A DNA stretch of 64,000 nucleotides, taken from positions 1,002,054-1,066,053 of the forward strand of contig NW_008705569.1 of assembly GCF_000186865.1 (NCBI RefSeq). The letters are read 5' to 3'. Position 1 is the first letter of the stretch. Every line of letters begins with the position of its first letter. The position numbers and the translations under genes were made by a program. This document shows positions 19,446-28,975 of the stretch, one piece after another. The notes under the pieces were generated by a model. The model was not told the origin of the DNA and did not search any database. It was given only the letters and a program-made list of their open reading frames with translations. The DNA comes from Aureococcus anophagefferens. Taxonomy: Eukaryota > Sar > Pelagophyceae > Pelagomonadales > Pelagomonadaceae.

Positions 19446-20645
19446 ATGTCGTCGCACGAGGCGCTCGTCGAGGCCCTCGTGGACCAGCGCGTCCTCGTGT
19501 CGCAGGAGGTACGACGCCAGCCCCAGAACCGGGGCACCCAGCCCCAAAATCCCCCAGGTCATCGACGCCTTCAGCGCCGTGGACCGCGGCGACTTCGTCC
19601 CCCACGGCCACCGGTCGCGGGCCTACGCCAACGCCCCGCTGCGCGTGGGCAACTTCCACCTGTCCGCCCCGTTCATCTACGGCGTCGCGCTCGAGGCGTT
19701 GGCCCTGCGGCGGGGCCACCGCTTCCTCCACGTCGGCTCCGGCACGGGCTACCTCAGCACCATCGCGGGCGTCGGCGTCCCGTGGCTTTCGACCGGGAAC
19801 ACGATGGCGCGCTTCCTAGGCGGGCGTGCTCCTCGGCGGCGGCGGCGGCGGCAACCACGGCGTCGAGGCGCGGGAAGAATTGGTCGCGTTCGCGCGCGGC
19901 GCGAACCGGACCTACGCGGCCAAGGGCGCGCCGCTGCCGGCCGAGTTCCTGCGGGGCAACGCCCTGCGCCTCGACGCGCCGGGCGCCTACGACCGCGTCT
20001 ACGTCGGCGCGGGCGTCGCGGACGACGGCGCGAAGCGGGCTCCCCGGGCCCCGCGTCTCGTTTCCCGCGAACGCGCCTTCTCTTCAGGCGCCACCTCGTG
20101 GGCCTGCTCCGCGTCGGCGGGTCCCTCGTCGGGCCCTTCGAGAACGAGCTCCTGAAGATCACGCGCGTCGACGCGACCGCGCACGCGGGCCGGCGCCCGA
20201 CGGGCGTTCGCGACGCGCGGCGCGCGGGCGACGAGGCGCGGATCCCACCCCCCAGGTACCGGAGCGAGCGCCTCATCTCCGTCAAGTTCTCGCCCCTCGT
20301 GCTCCCGCGGGGGCCGTCGGGCCGGCCCGGCGAGCGCCGCGAGCACCGGCTCACGTTCCGCCTCGAAGTGTGGACGCCGAAGACGCACCGCGACTACCCC
20401 GACGAGTTCAAGGCCGCCGCGTTCCTGCTGCTCGTCGCCGCGCGGCGCCCAGTTCGCGCATCGTTCCTTTCCCGACGGCGCGCGCCCCGTCGCAGGCGCA
20501 CCGGGCCCTGCCGACCTGCGCCTGGCACGAGGTCCTGTCCTTCATGCGCCCGGACTGGTTCTCGCGGCCCGACGCGAAGAAGCGGCGCTTCCGGAAGAAG
20601 AAGGCCCGGCTCCTGCCCATGTCCGGCTTCTGCACGATCTGCTAG
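19446..20645 (+). CDS. Protein-L-isoaspartate O-methyltransferase (PCMT)-like protein with four short introns
   Basis: Inferred exons: 19446-19508, 19558-19764, 19820-20034, 20088-20451 and 20496-20645, giving 332 residues. Landmarks: VIDAFSAVDRGDFVPHG (PCMT substrate-side motif), APLRVG, then the SAM motif FLHVGSGTGYLSTIAGVLLG, YDRVYVGAGV and LLRVGGSLVGPFENELLKI, all in PCMT order. PCMTs repair isoaspartyl residues in aged proteins. The C-terminal tail is basic and Cys-containing (RFRKKKARLL, ending GFCTIC), unlike the classical enzyme, as in PCMT-domain proteins with regulatory tails. Intron boundaries are inferred from frame and homology. A fifth intron (about 20193-20255) is possible because an AG acceptor precedes YRSERLISV. 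Confidence 0.78.
   Translation: MSSHEALVEALVDQRVLVSQEVRRQPQNRGTQPQNPPGHRRLQRRGPRRLRPPRPPVAGLRQRPAARGQLPPVRPVHLRRRARGVGPAAGPPLPPRRLRHGLPQHHRGRRRPVAFDREHDGALPRRACSSAAAAAATTASRRGKNWSRSRAARTGPTRPRARRCRPSSCGATPCASTRRAPTTASTSARASRTTARSGLPGPRVSFPANAPSLQAPPRGPAPRRRVPRRALRERAPEDHARRRDRARGPAPDGRSRRAARGRRGADPTPQVPERAPHLRQVLAPRAPAGAVGPARRAPRAPAHVPPRSVDAEDAPRLPRRVQGRRVPAARRRAAPSSRIVPFPTARAPSQAHRALPTCAWHEVLSFMRPDWFSRPDAKKRRFRKKKARLLPMSGFCTIC
19509..19557 (+). other. Inferred 49-bp GT-AG intron in the PCMT-like gene
   Basis: GTACGACG donor side and CCCCCAG acceptor. Removal joins VSQE to VIDAFSAVDRG in frame and replaces a low-complexity segment absent from the family. Confidence 0.7.
19765..19819 (+). other. 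Inferred short intron flanked by an exact 8-bp direct repeat
   Basis: The 8-mer GCGGGCGT occurs at 19765-19772 and 19820-19827. An intron of 55 bp (GC donor) or 49 bp (internal GT donor) ending CTAG keeps the frame either way, giving TIAGVLL or TIAGAGVLL. Confidence 0.65.
20035..20087 (+). other. Inferred 53-bp GC-AG intron in the PCMT-like gene
   Basis: Donor GCGGGC after GCGAA, acceptor TCTTCAG. Only this GC donor keeps the phase and yields DDGAKRHLVGLLRVGG, which fits the family. Confidence 0.6.
20452..20495 (+). other. Inferred 44-bp GT-AG intron in the PCMT-like gene
   Basis: Donor GTTCGCGC and acceptor CGTCGCAG. Phase 0 joining continues into AHRALPTCAWHEVLSF in the terminal exon. Confidence 0.6.
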
Positions 20646-20690
20646 GCGCGCGCGCGGGTTATACATGCAGGGAGGAGCGGGGGTCGATCA

Positions 20691-23600
20691 TCAGGGGAGG
20701 GGCTCGAGGACGAACGCGTCGGCCTCGAGCACGCGGCCGTCGTCGCGCGCGCGGACCTCGACGGCCGCGGTCCAGCCGTCGCCGGCGAGCCAGGCCGCGT
20801 CGGCGCCCGTGGCCCCGGGGAAGACGAAGTAGTCCGTCTTCCCGTCGCGGAGGCGCGCCGCGCCGCTCCCGTCGGCGTTGGCCTCGAGGTCGCGCGGCGC
20901 GAGCTTCACGGCCCGCCCGAACTTGGGGACCTTGACGGCGACGAAGGCCGTCGCCGCGATGTTCAGGGGCGCGTGGTCCGGCCCCGTGAGCCAGGCCTCG
21001 ATGGCCCCGTCGCCCGCGAGCTTCATCTCGAGGTAGCCCGCGTCGTCGCCGCTCACGTGGAGCGGCGCGAGGATGCCGCCGCGCGTCGGCGCCGCGTCGC
21101 CGCGCGTGGCGACGCGGGCCGCGTCGCCGCCCGTGACCTGGAGCACGAGGACGGGGCCCGCGGTCGGCGCCACGAGCGTCCAGACGTCGCCGTCGCGCTC
21201 GACGTCGCAGTCGCCCAGCTTCGCGCCGGCGCCGTCCTCGAGCCACGCGTGCGCGACGACGGGCGCGCCGCCGGCGCCCGCGGCGCCTAAGAGCGTCGCC
21301 GCGAAGTGGCCGCCGCGCCGGTCCACGGCGAACTTGGCGCCGCCCAGGGCGACGCAGCCGAGGCCCACGCGCCCGGCCGGGAACGGCGGCGGCCCCGCGG
21401 GCGCGCCGGCCGCCGCCGCCGCCGCCGCCGCGCCGACGGCGGCCGCCGCGGGCACGGCGGACGCCGCCTCCGGCTCGGGCTCCGGCGGCGCCTCCGGCTC
21501 GGGCGCGGCCTCCGCCTCCGGCGCGGCCTCGGGCTCCGGCGCGGCCTCGGCCTCCGGCTCCTCGGGCGCCGCGGGCGCGGCCTCGAGCGCCGAGGCCATG
21601 GCCGCGAAGGGCGCCTCCGCCGCCGCGGGCGCCTCCGCCTCCGCGGCCGCGGGCGCCTCCGCGGCCGCGGCCGCGGGCGCCTCTGGCTCAGCGACCGCCT
21701 CCGCCGCCGCGGCCGCCCCGGCAGCCGCGGCCGCCTCCGGCTCGGCGGTCGCCTCCGGCTCGGCCGCCTCCGCCGCCGCGGCCGCCTCCGGCGCGGCGTC
21801 CGCCTCCGCGGCCGCGGGCGCCTCCGCGTCCGCGGGCGCCGCGGGCGCGGGCGCGTCGCCGTCGATCTGCGACGCGAGCCAGTCCTCGTAGCCCTCCGGC
21901 GCCTCGCCGAGGCTGAGCTGCTTCGACTTGGTCTTCTTCTTCACCCGCTTCGCCGCCGGCGACGCGTCGTCGATGACGATCTCCTTCTCGAGGATGGGGT
22001 CCTGGGCAGCAAAAGGGTGATTCAACGTCGCTTCAACGTGAGTGTTCCGCGCGCGCGCGTTCCGGAAAAAGCATCCACGCTTCGAGACCGTTCCGAGAGA
22101 TGATCGCTCGTCCAAAAATCAGCCGAAACGAGTGAAAAATGGCCGAGATCGAAGCCTTTGAAGTTGGGAATTTCGCTCTCTTTTGCTGCCCTGATGGGGT
22201 CCTCGACGTCGACGTCGGGGCTCTCGGCCTCGTCCTTCTCCACGAAGTCCGGCGAGCTCGACCGGAAGTGGAGGTAGGCCATCGCGAGGAAGCCGAGGAG
22301 CAGGAACGCGCCGACGACGACGAGGAGGATCACCGTGCCGCTCGCGGCGTCCGCGCCGCCGTCGTCGTCGTCCTCGTCGGCGGCGGCGGCCGCCGTCGTC
22401 GCCTTCGCGGGCGCGGGCGTCGGCCGGGGCGCCGGCGCGGGCGCGGGCGCCGCCGTCGGGTGGCCGGGGACGACCGTCGGCCGCCGCGACGGCGCCGCGG
22501 TCGTCGGCCGCGGCGCGGGCAGCGGCGGCTTCGCGCCGGTCTTGACGACGACGCGGTAGGTCGACGACGACGCGAGGAGCTCCCTGGACGCGTCCGCGTC
22601 GACGGTCGCGCCGGCCATCGACGTGCCCTCGAGCGCGGCCTCGAGCGCGCCGCCGGCGTCGACGGCGCCCTCGAGCTCGTCGACGAGCGCGTCGAACGCG
22701 GCCGCGGCGTCGCCCTCGTGGGCCGCGAACGTGAGGACCGTGAACGACACGACGGCGCCGCCGTCGTCGAGGCGCCGCCGCGCGGCGGACGCCGCGGACG
22801 CGCGGAGCACCTGGTCCGGCGAGTTGAGAGAGTCCACGACCTCGACGAGCGCGTCGGCGAAGGCGTCCGCGTCGAAGTCGTCGACGGCGAGGTCCTCGAA
22901 GACGATGCTCGCGTTGACGCCCACCGCGACCTGGGACGACGGGCCGTGCGACGAGAAGAAGAAAGGAAGACGCGGGAATCGCGGACGAGGGGCGCGGACG
23001 GCGCGGGCGACGCGGACGGCGCCGCGGTCGGCGTCGACGTCGGCGCCTTCGTCGGCGTCGGGTGCGGCGGGTCCGTCGGGCAGCCGCAGGCCTCCGGGCA
23101 GGCGTCGGCCGCGAGCGAGCCGTCCGCGCCGACGACGTCGCAGCGGTCGGGCACAAAGTCGGCGACCCAGGCGCAGTCCTTCCAGGTCGCGCCGTTCTTG
23201 TACCAGCTCGGCGAGTCGACGCAGGGGATCGTCGGCGCCGCCGCGGGCGCGGCGCTCGGCGCGGACGGCGCGGGCGTCGGCGCGGGCGCGGGCGCGGCCG
23301 TCGGCGCGGGCGCGGGCCTCGCCGTCGGCGCCGCGGAGGGCGCGGCCGTCGACGGCCGCGGCGTCGGCTCCCGGGACGGCGCCGCCGTCGGCGCGGGCGA
23401 ATAGGACACGGCGAAGGCCGCGGTTTCCGCGGCGACGTCCGAGTCGACGCAGGACAGGTCGAGCGCGTAGGTCGCGGCCTCGGCGTTCGACGAGACGACG
23501 ACGGACCCGCCGCCCGCGTTGTCCACCGTGTTCGAGTCCACCGGCTCGCCGTCGCGCGATACGACGACGAGCACCTCCTCGCAGGCGCCGGGCGCGCCCG

Positions 23601-25320
23601 TGAAGGCCCACGCGACGGCGCACTCGAGGCCGCTCACGCAGGTGAAGAGCGTGCCGACGGAGAGGACCGTCAGCGACGAGGCCGTCGGCGCGCGCGTCGG
23701 CGCGGGCGACGGCCGCGGCGACGGCGCCGGCGTCGGCGCCCACGTGTAGCTCACCGCGACCCAGCCGCCGTCGCTCTTCGACGGGTCGTCCTCGCAGGAC
23801 ACGGTGAGCCAGTAGTCGGCGATCTCGCGCGAGCCCTCGATGGCGTAGGTCGCCGCGCCGTCGTTGGCCTCGACGCCGGTGACGAGCGCGTCCGTCGCGG
23901 CCTCGTCCGCGAACGCCCGGAAGACGACCGCGGAGCAGTTCGCCACGCCGACCGTGCGCCAGGTCACGTCGCAGGGCTGGAGCGACACGCAGGTGCCCGC
24001 GACGCCGATGGCGAGGATCTCGAGGAAGCTCGGCGTCGGCGAGAGCGTCGGGCGGTACGTGTGGTCGACGCTCGTCGGCGCGGGGCTCGGCTCGTAGGTC
24101 GGCCGCGTCGAGGGGGCGCCGGAGGACGGGATCGGCGTCGGCGCGTAGGTGGGCGGGTGGGATTCGCTCGGCGTGCTCGTGGGCGCGGCGGACGGCGCGT
24201 ACGTCGGGCGGAACGTCGTCGGCGCGGCGCTCGTCGGGCCGTACGTCGGGCCGGACGTCGGGTGGTACCAGCTCGGCGGCGCGGTCTTCGACGGCGCGGC
24301 CGTCGTCGGCGCCGCGGTCGGGACCGGCGTGGGCGCGTACGACGGCGAGACGGTGGCGAGGCTCGGCGCGGCGGAGATCGTCGGAGACGCCGTCGGCGGG
24401 TAGCTGGGGCTGGACGTCTGCGGCGCCGCGGTCGGCTTGTAGTCCGTCGTCGGCGTCGTCGACGGCGCCGCGCTCTCCGTCGTCGGCGGCGACGTCGTCG
24501 GGACGTCCGTGGGCGTGGGCGCGTAGGACGGCAGCGGCGAGGGCATCGCCGACGGCTCGTAGACGCTGGGGAGCAGCGTGGGGCCCAGCGACGGCGCGGG
24601 CGACGGCGGCGTCGAGGGCAGCGCCGACGGCGGCCGCGAGAAGGTCGGCGCGGCGGACGGCGCGTACGTGGGGACGGGCAGGGGCGCCGCCGACGGCGTC
24701 GCCGACGGGTCGAAGGCCGTGGGCGCGTACGTGGGGAGGTACGTGGGGATGTAGCTCGGCTTTCCGGCCGTGGGGGTGTACGTCGGCATCGGCGTGGGCT
24801 CCAGCGTCGGCGACTTGGACGCGACGGTCGGTGGGTAGGAGATCGTCGGCGACCACGTCGAGGGCGCCGGGAACGGATAGGCGGTCGGCGCGGGCGCGGG
24901 AACGGACGACGGCGCGGACGACGGCGGCGTCGAGACGCTCGGCGCCGCCGTCGGCGTAGCAGTGGGACGCGTCGTCGGATGGTACGTCGAGGGCTGTGGC
25001 GACGGCGGCCAAGACGCCGTCGGATGGTACGTCGAAGGCGACGGCGACGGCGCGGCCGTGGGCGTCGACGTCGGCTCGTACGTCGAAGGCGCGGCGCTCG
25101 GACCGGAGCTCAGCGTCGGGACGTCGGAATTGTACGTCGGAGACGGCGACGGCTCCAGGCTCGGCGAAGACGTCGATGTCGGCTGGTAGCTCGCCGTGGG
25201 CTCGGGACTGGGCACCGGCGTCGACGTGGGCGAATAAGTCGGCTCGCTCGACGGCGTTTTGGCCGCCGACGCGCAGACCAATCCCAGGACCGCGCCGCGC
25301 AGAACCATGGTCGATCTCAT
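20691..25320 (-). CDS. Large Pro/Thr-rich cell-surface, receptor-like membrane protein, split by an introner
   Basis: Inferred exons: 25320-22987, 22930-22202 and 22001-20691, about 1457 residues. A signal peptide (MRSTMVLRGAVLGLVCASA) leads into roughly 450 residues of imperfect PT/PS repeats of the type APSxxPTxxP. Two similar beta-sandwich-like Cys modules follow (each with TCVS...C...W and ending AVSYxxAPTPAPS). Next come a ShK-like Cys-rich domain (CVDSPSWYKNGATWKDCAWV...CPEACGCP), a SEA-like or autoproteolysis-type alpha/beta region, and a transmembrane helix (VILLVVVGAFLLLGFLAMAYL). The cytosolic part starts acidic and basic, passes a long Ala/Glu/Pro-rich stretch and ends in a compact beta-rich domain. 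This is a wall- or surface-type protein. Ligand and function unknown. Confidence 0.75.
21380..21860 (-). repeat. Ala/Glu/Pro low-complexity coding repeat
   Basis: Runs of GCC/GCG/GAG codons encode imperfect APEAEA-type units in the cytosolic part of the surface protein. Length variation between strains and collapse during assembly are both likely here. Confidence 0.8.
22002..22193 (-). mobile_element. Introner A2 (family A), 192 bp, in the surface-protein gene
   Basis: Ends are CTGGGCAGCAAAAG and, opposite, CTTTTGCTGCCCTG. The direct repeat ATGGGGTC lies at 21994-22001 and 22194-22201 (GACCCCAT in gene sense). Precise excision gives DVE-DPILEKE. The target repeat starts GA in gene sense, so the usual donor rule fails. 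A GC inside the left end, 12 nt later, would also keep the frame and give DPIRDPILEK. Confidence 0.92.
22931..22986 (-). other. Inferred 56-bp GT-AG intron in the surface-protein gene
   Basis: Donor GTCCGCGA and a pyrimidine-rich tract ending CGTCCCAG. Phase 0 joining gives SAPLVAVGVNAS and links the two frames. Confidence 0.72.
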
Positions 25321-25545
25321 GACGACCGGAGGCAGCAACGCTGGGTAATGCGCGCCGAGCTCCGGATCTGACGACGGGGCAGCCTTGCGGCTCGAAAGTT
25401 CGAGCGATGGGCGCATGTTTGGGTGCTTGTCTGCGCGGCCGTAATGGTGAAGAATACATCATCCGTGCCGCGGCGCGCGGCGCGGCGCGCCGCGCCCTGC
25501 GCAATTCTAAAAGCTACCTCGAGCCGGGACGATCGCAAAAACCCT

Positions 25546-26286
25546 TTACGACCCCGTCGTCGGCGCGTCGGGGTCGTGCTCCCGGTCCGCGTCGGCGTCG
25601 AGCGCCCCGCAGTCGAGGAAGACCGCGCGCGCGGCGCCGACGCAGCCCGAGACGCAGTCGTAGCAGTCGCCGCCGCCGACGCACTCCTTGACGAGGTCCG
25701 GCGTCAGGGAAAACGCGGCCTCGACGGGGTCGGCGCACGAGGCGTACCTGCCGCCGTCGTAGGCCTTGAAGGCCGTCTCGACGCACGATTCCGAGCACGA
25801 CGTCGCCGACGAGTACGTCAGGTCGCAGCCCGTGGAAAACGACGGGCTCGCGACGGCGCCGCGCGCCAGCAGGGCGTCGTAGCCGGCGACGAGCTTCGCC
25901 GCGTAGTCGCTGTAGTCGTAGGGGAAGTCGGTCACGGCCTCGCCGTAGTCCCAGTCGTAGTCCGCGAGCGACCCGCCGCGGAGCTGCGCCCAGGCGCCCC
26001 GGTCCATGAGCACGGCGGCGCCGGCGGGGTTGGGGAGCGCCGTCCACCCGAGGAACTCGGCGCCGAGCGCCTCGATGAGCGCCGCGGCGTCCTGCTTGCC
26101 GACGCACTCCGTGACCATGCCGTCGTCGAGCTCGTCGTCGCGGATGCGCAGCAGGGGCGCGTTCGCCGGCTTCAGCAGCGTGGCGCCGAGCGCGAAGCAC
26201 GCGAGGCCCGCCGCTAAGGTGGCGACGAGCCGCCGCGGCACGGGCGCCGCGCCGGCGTCGGGCGCGACGGCTCCGTACGAGCCCAT
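25546..26286 (-). CDS. Type II membrane or secreted Cys-rich protein, short paralogue of the next gene
   Basis: 246 residues from ATG 26286. A signal-anchor at about 20-40 (LVATLAAGLACFALGATLL) is followed by an extracellular region. The C-terminal half has regularly spaced cysteines (CDLTYSSATSCSESCVETAF..., LTPDLVKECVGGGDCYDCVSGC). The whole extracellular part aligns by eye with the last ~210 residues of the divergent gene starting at 26410, including the VLMDRGAWAQL / VLLTDRGQYPAL and CYDC[VI]SGC blocks. No family name known to me. The disulfide-rich repeat suggests a surface or wall protein. Confidence 0.72.
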   Translation of the reverse strand: MGSYGAVAPDAGAAPVPRRLVATLAAGLACFALGATLLKPANAPLLRIRDDELDDGMVTECVGKQDAAALIEALGAEFLGWTALPNPAGAAVLMDRGAWAQLRGGSLADYDWDYGEAVTDFPYDYSDYAAKLVAGYDALLARGAVASPSFSTGCDLTYSSATSCSESCVETAFKAYDGGRYASCADPVEAAFSLTPDLVKECVGGGDCYDCVSGCVGAARAVFLDCGALDADADREHDPDAPTTGS

Positions 26287-26409
26287 CGTAATCGGGGCTG
26301 TGTCTTGGAACTTGGCCGACGGTGAAGAGCTTCCAAAGGCAAGCCTCCGAAACACTCGAACTTCGCTCAACATAAAAAGAGCCCTATTCGCACACGGTGT
26401 AGTGCTTCG
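26287..26409. promoter_or_regulatory. Short divergent promoter region between paralogous surface genes
   Basis: Only 123 bp separate the two start codons. The segment is notably AT-richer than the coding DNA and contains a CAACATAAAAAG stretch. Both transcripts must start from or near it. No defined promoter box is identified. Confidence 0.4.
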
Positions 26410-28767
26410 ATGGCGGACGGCCCGCTCTTCGAAGGCCGGGCAGCCCCCATGGCCGAGAGGAGCGCCCTCTTCGAAGGGCAGCCCCTGCGGCGGCGGGGCC
26501 GCTCGGGCCGCGCCGCCGTCGCCGCCGTCGCCGTCGCGTCGACGGCCCTGCTCTACGGCATGGGCGGCGCGCCGCGGCGGGGCCTCGAGAGCCTGCGGTC
26601 GTCGTCGTCCTACAAGACGGACGCCATGCCGCGCTACAGCGCCAAGATCTGGTTCGACACGCCCATCCAGGCCACGGACACGCTGTCCATCGACGTCCGC
26701 AACTACGACCCGTACCCGAGCGCGGACGCGTCCAAGGCGCCGGACCGCGTCGTGCTGCTCATGGACGACGGCACGACGCGCACGCTCGAGTCGAACCCCT
26801 GGGACTGCATCTACTCGTCGGCGGACTACGGCTCCTGGGGCCGTAGGCTCTTCGAGATCGACGGCGAAATGGTCGACCAGTACGCCGTCTACTACGACTT
26901 CGACCAGGACGTGCTCGCCGAGTCCTTCGCGGACGACGACTACAGCGGCATCGCGGGCATGGAGTTCGGCGGCGACGGCATGCAGGTCGCCTACTCGTCC
27001 ATCCAGCTCTACGTCACGAACGACGCCGTCCGCCGGCGGAAGCTGAAAGCGTCGGACGTGCGCCGCCGGCTCGGCGCCGTCGCCCCCGACGACTCCTCCG
27101 TGGACTACAACGGCAACACGACGGTCCTGTTCTTCGGCACGATCTTCGACAAGGACTACGCGTGGTACGACTCCGCCGGCGCGGCCGTGGAGAACCCGTA
27201 CCGCGCGGGCAGCCCGTCCATCACGGCCTACAGCGCGGCGACGGGCAACCTGCCCAAGCGCGACGCGCCCTACGGCGGCGGGTCGACGGCGCGCGCCGCG
27301 AGCCGCGGCGGGCTCGACCCCGCGGCGCACGGCGCGGAGTCGAGCCCGTGGCGCGAGGCGGACACGTACCGCATGTCCAAGTACCTCACGTCCGTGACCG
27401 TGCCCGACGGCGTCTCCGGCCTCGACACGTGCGCCGACACCTACCTCTACACCCAGTCGGGCACGCTCACGTCGGAGACGCGCTACGGCTACGTGAGCTT
27501 CGTGGTCCCCTACGTCTTCGACGCGTCCGACGCGTCGGAGACGACGTTCCAGAACTACGACCTGTCCTACTTCTCCATCTCGTCCGACTACGCGACGGAG
27601 TACTTCACGGTGAACGCGCGCATGATGGCCGCGCTCTACGGCACGGACTCGAAAAACGCGCGCGGCTCCTGGGGGTCCGTCTTCCTCGTGCCCCAGGCCG
27701 ACTGGGACGCCTGCACGGCGGGCACGCTGGAGCTGTGCACCGTGGACAACGAGCTCGAGCCGCCCCACGTCGAGGTCGACGGCGAGGCCGTCGGCTTCAT
27801 CCTCCCCTACGGGAACCTCACGATCCGCTACCGGGACATGAACGAGGGCTTCCTCGGGTCGCCGGACCTCGCGCCCTGCTACGCGGGCACGCCGGCGGAC
27901 CCCAACGAGCCCGTGGACCCGAGCGTCATGTGGGACGCGAGCCTGGGCAAGTCGTGGATGCCCGTGGAGCACTACGCCGACTTCGTCGACGGCGACGCGT
28001 TCTACGCGGAGCTGCGGACCCTGGCCCGGGCGACGCGCGCGCCGGCGCTCATGCTGAAGCGCGCGCCCGCCGCCGCCGCGCTCCCGAAGCCGGCGGCCGA
28101 CGACGCGCCCAAGACCGCGGCGCTGCCCGTCGCGTTCTCCGTCAACGAGGACAAGCAGCGCGACTACCAGACCGCGGAGTGCACCTGGCCCGACTCGACG
28201 GCGTTCCCCTCCGTGCTCCAGAAGGCCGCGGGCTTCGCCGTCGCGGGCAAGCCCTGGGGGGGCGTGCTGCTGACGGACCGGGGCCAGTACCCGGCGCTCC
28301 ACGGCGTCGAGAACGTCGGCGACTACGACCCCGCGGAGGCCTACGCGCGCATCATCGACGCCTACGACGACCTGCGGGATGCCTGCGAGGCCGATTCGTC
28401 CGCGTGCGCCGAGACCTTCGACGTCGCGTGCCGGTTGTCGGGCGACTACGACGCGACGTTGGACTGCGTCGAGGACTGCGTCGAGAAGCCGTTCCGGTCC
28501 TTTTCGTCGCCGGACTGGACGGGGCCGGCCGCGACGGCCTGCGACGACCCCGTGCTCAGCGCCTTCGAGCTGACGCCGTCGATCATCAAGTCCTGCCTGG
28601 ACCCGACCTACGACGCGACGGAGGGCGGCCTCTACACCATGGACGCGACGATGGGCTGCTACGACTGCATCTCGGGCTGCATCGACCTCGCCGAGGGCAC
28701 GAAGCGCGAGCTCAAGCTCGAGTCCGACTGCGGGCTCGACGAGGACGGCGCGAGCATCTTCGCGTAG
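26410..28767 (+). CDS. Large type II membrane surface protein with C-terminal Cys-rich module
   Basis: 785 residues from ATG 26410. The short cytosolic head has two LFEG motifs, then a signal-anchor (AAVAAVAVASTALLYGM). The extracellular part (about 75-560) is Asp/Tyr/Ser-rich and beta-like with few cysteines. The last ~210 residues carry the Cys-rich module shared with the neighbouring gene on the other strand (CRLSGDYDATLDCVEDCVEKPF, ITPS-like LTPSIIKSCL, MGCYDCISGC). I recognise no named family. The paired arrangement suggests duplication by inversion and possibly co-expression as cell-surface partners. Confidence 0.75.
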   Translation: MADGPLFEGRAAPMAERSALFEGQPLRRRGRSGRAAVAAVAVASTALLYGMGGAPRRGLESLRSSSSYKTDAMPRYSAKIWFDTPIQATDTLSIDVRNYDPYPSADASKAPDRVVLLMDDGTTRTLESNPWDCIYSSADYGSWGRRLFEIDGEMVDQYAVYYDFDQDVLAESFADDDYSGIAGMEFGGDGMQVAYSSIQLYVTNDAVRRRKLKASDVRRRLGAVAPDDSSVDYNGNTTVLFFGTIFDKDYAWYDSAGAAVENPYRAGSPSITAYSAATGNLPKRDAPYGGGSTARAASRGGLDPAAHGAESSPWREADTYRMSKYLTSVTVPDGVSGLDTCADTYLYTQSGTLTSETRYGYVSFVVPYVFDASDASETTFQNYDLSYFSISSDYATEYFTVNARMMAALYGTDSKNARGSWGSVFLVPQADWDACTAGTLELCTVDNELEPPHVEVDGEAVGFILPYGNLTIRYRDMNEGFLGSPDLAPCYAGTPADPNEPVDPSVMWDASLGKSWMPVEHYADFVDGDAFYAELRTLARATRAPALMLKRAPAAAALPKPAADDAPKTAALPVAFSVNEDKQRDYQTAECTWPDSTAFPSVLQKAAGFAVAGKPWGGVLLTDRGQYPALHGVENVGDYDPAEAYARIIDAYDDLRDACEADSSACAETFDVACRLSGDYDATLDCVEDCVEKPFRSFSSPDWTGPAATACDDPVLSAFELTPSIIKSCLDPTYDATEGGLYTMDATMGCYDCISGCIDLAEGTKRELKLESDCGLDEDGASIFA

Positions 28768-28975
28768 GGGCGCGCGGCGCTAAAACTGATAGACCAATCA
28801 GCGTGAAGCGCGCTCCCGCGAACCTTGCACAACTGAATTGCCAAGTGGCGAGGAGATCCGCCCGCGCCCCGCGCCCGCCGGGTCCGCGGTCCCCCGCGCG
28901 CCGCGCGCGCCGGAGACGCCGCCGGGAACGCCCGTCGGGTCGCGCCCCTCGGACGAAGCGCGCAAAACCACGGGT

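Noticed and set aside
22330..23404. Long Ala/Gly-rich frames on the plus strand over the surface-protein gene
   Set aside because: They are antisense shadows caused by GC-rich codons; no start context or domain supports them.
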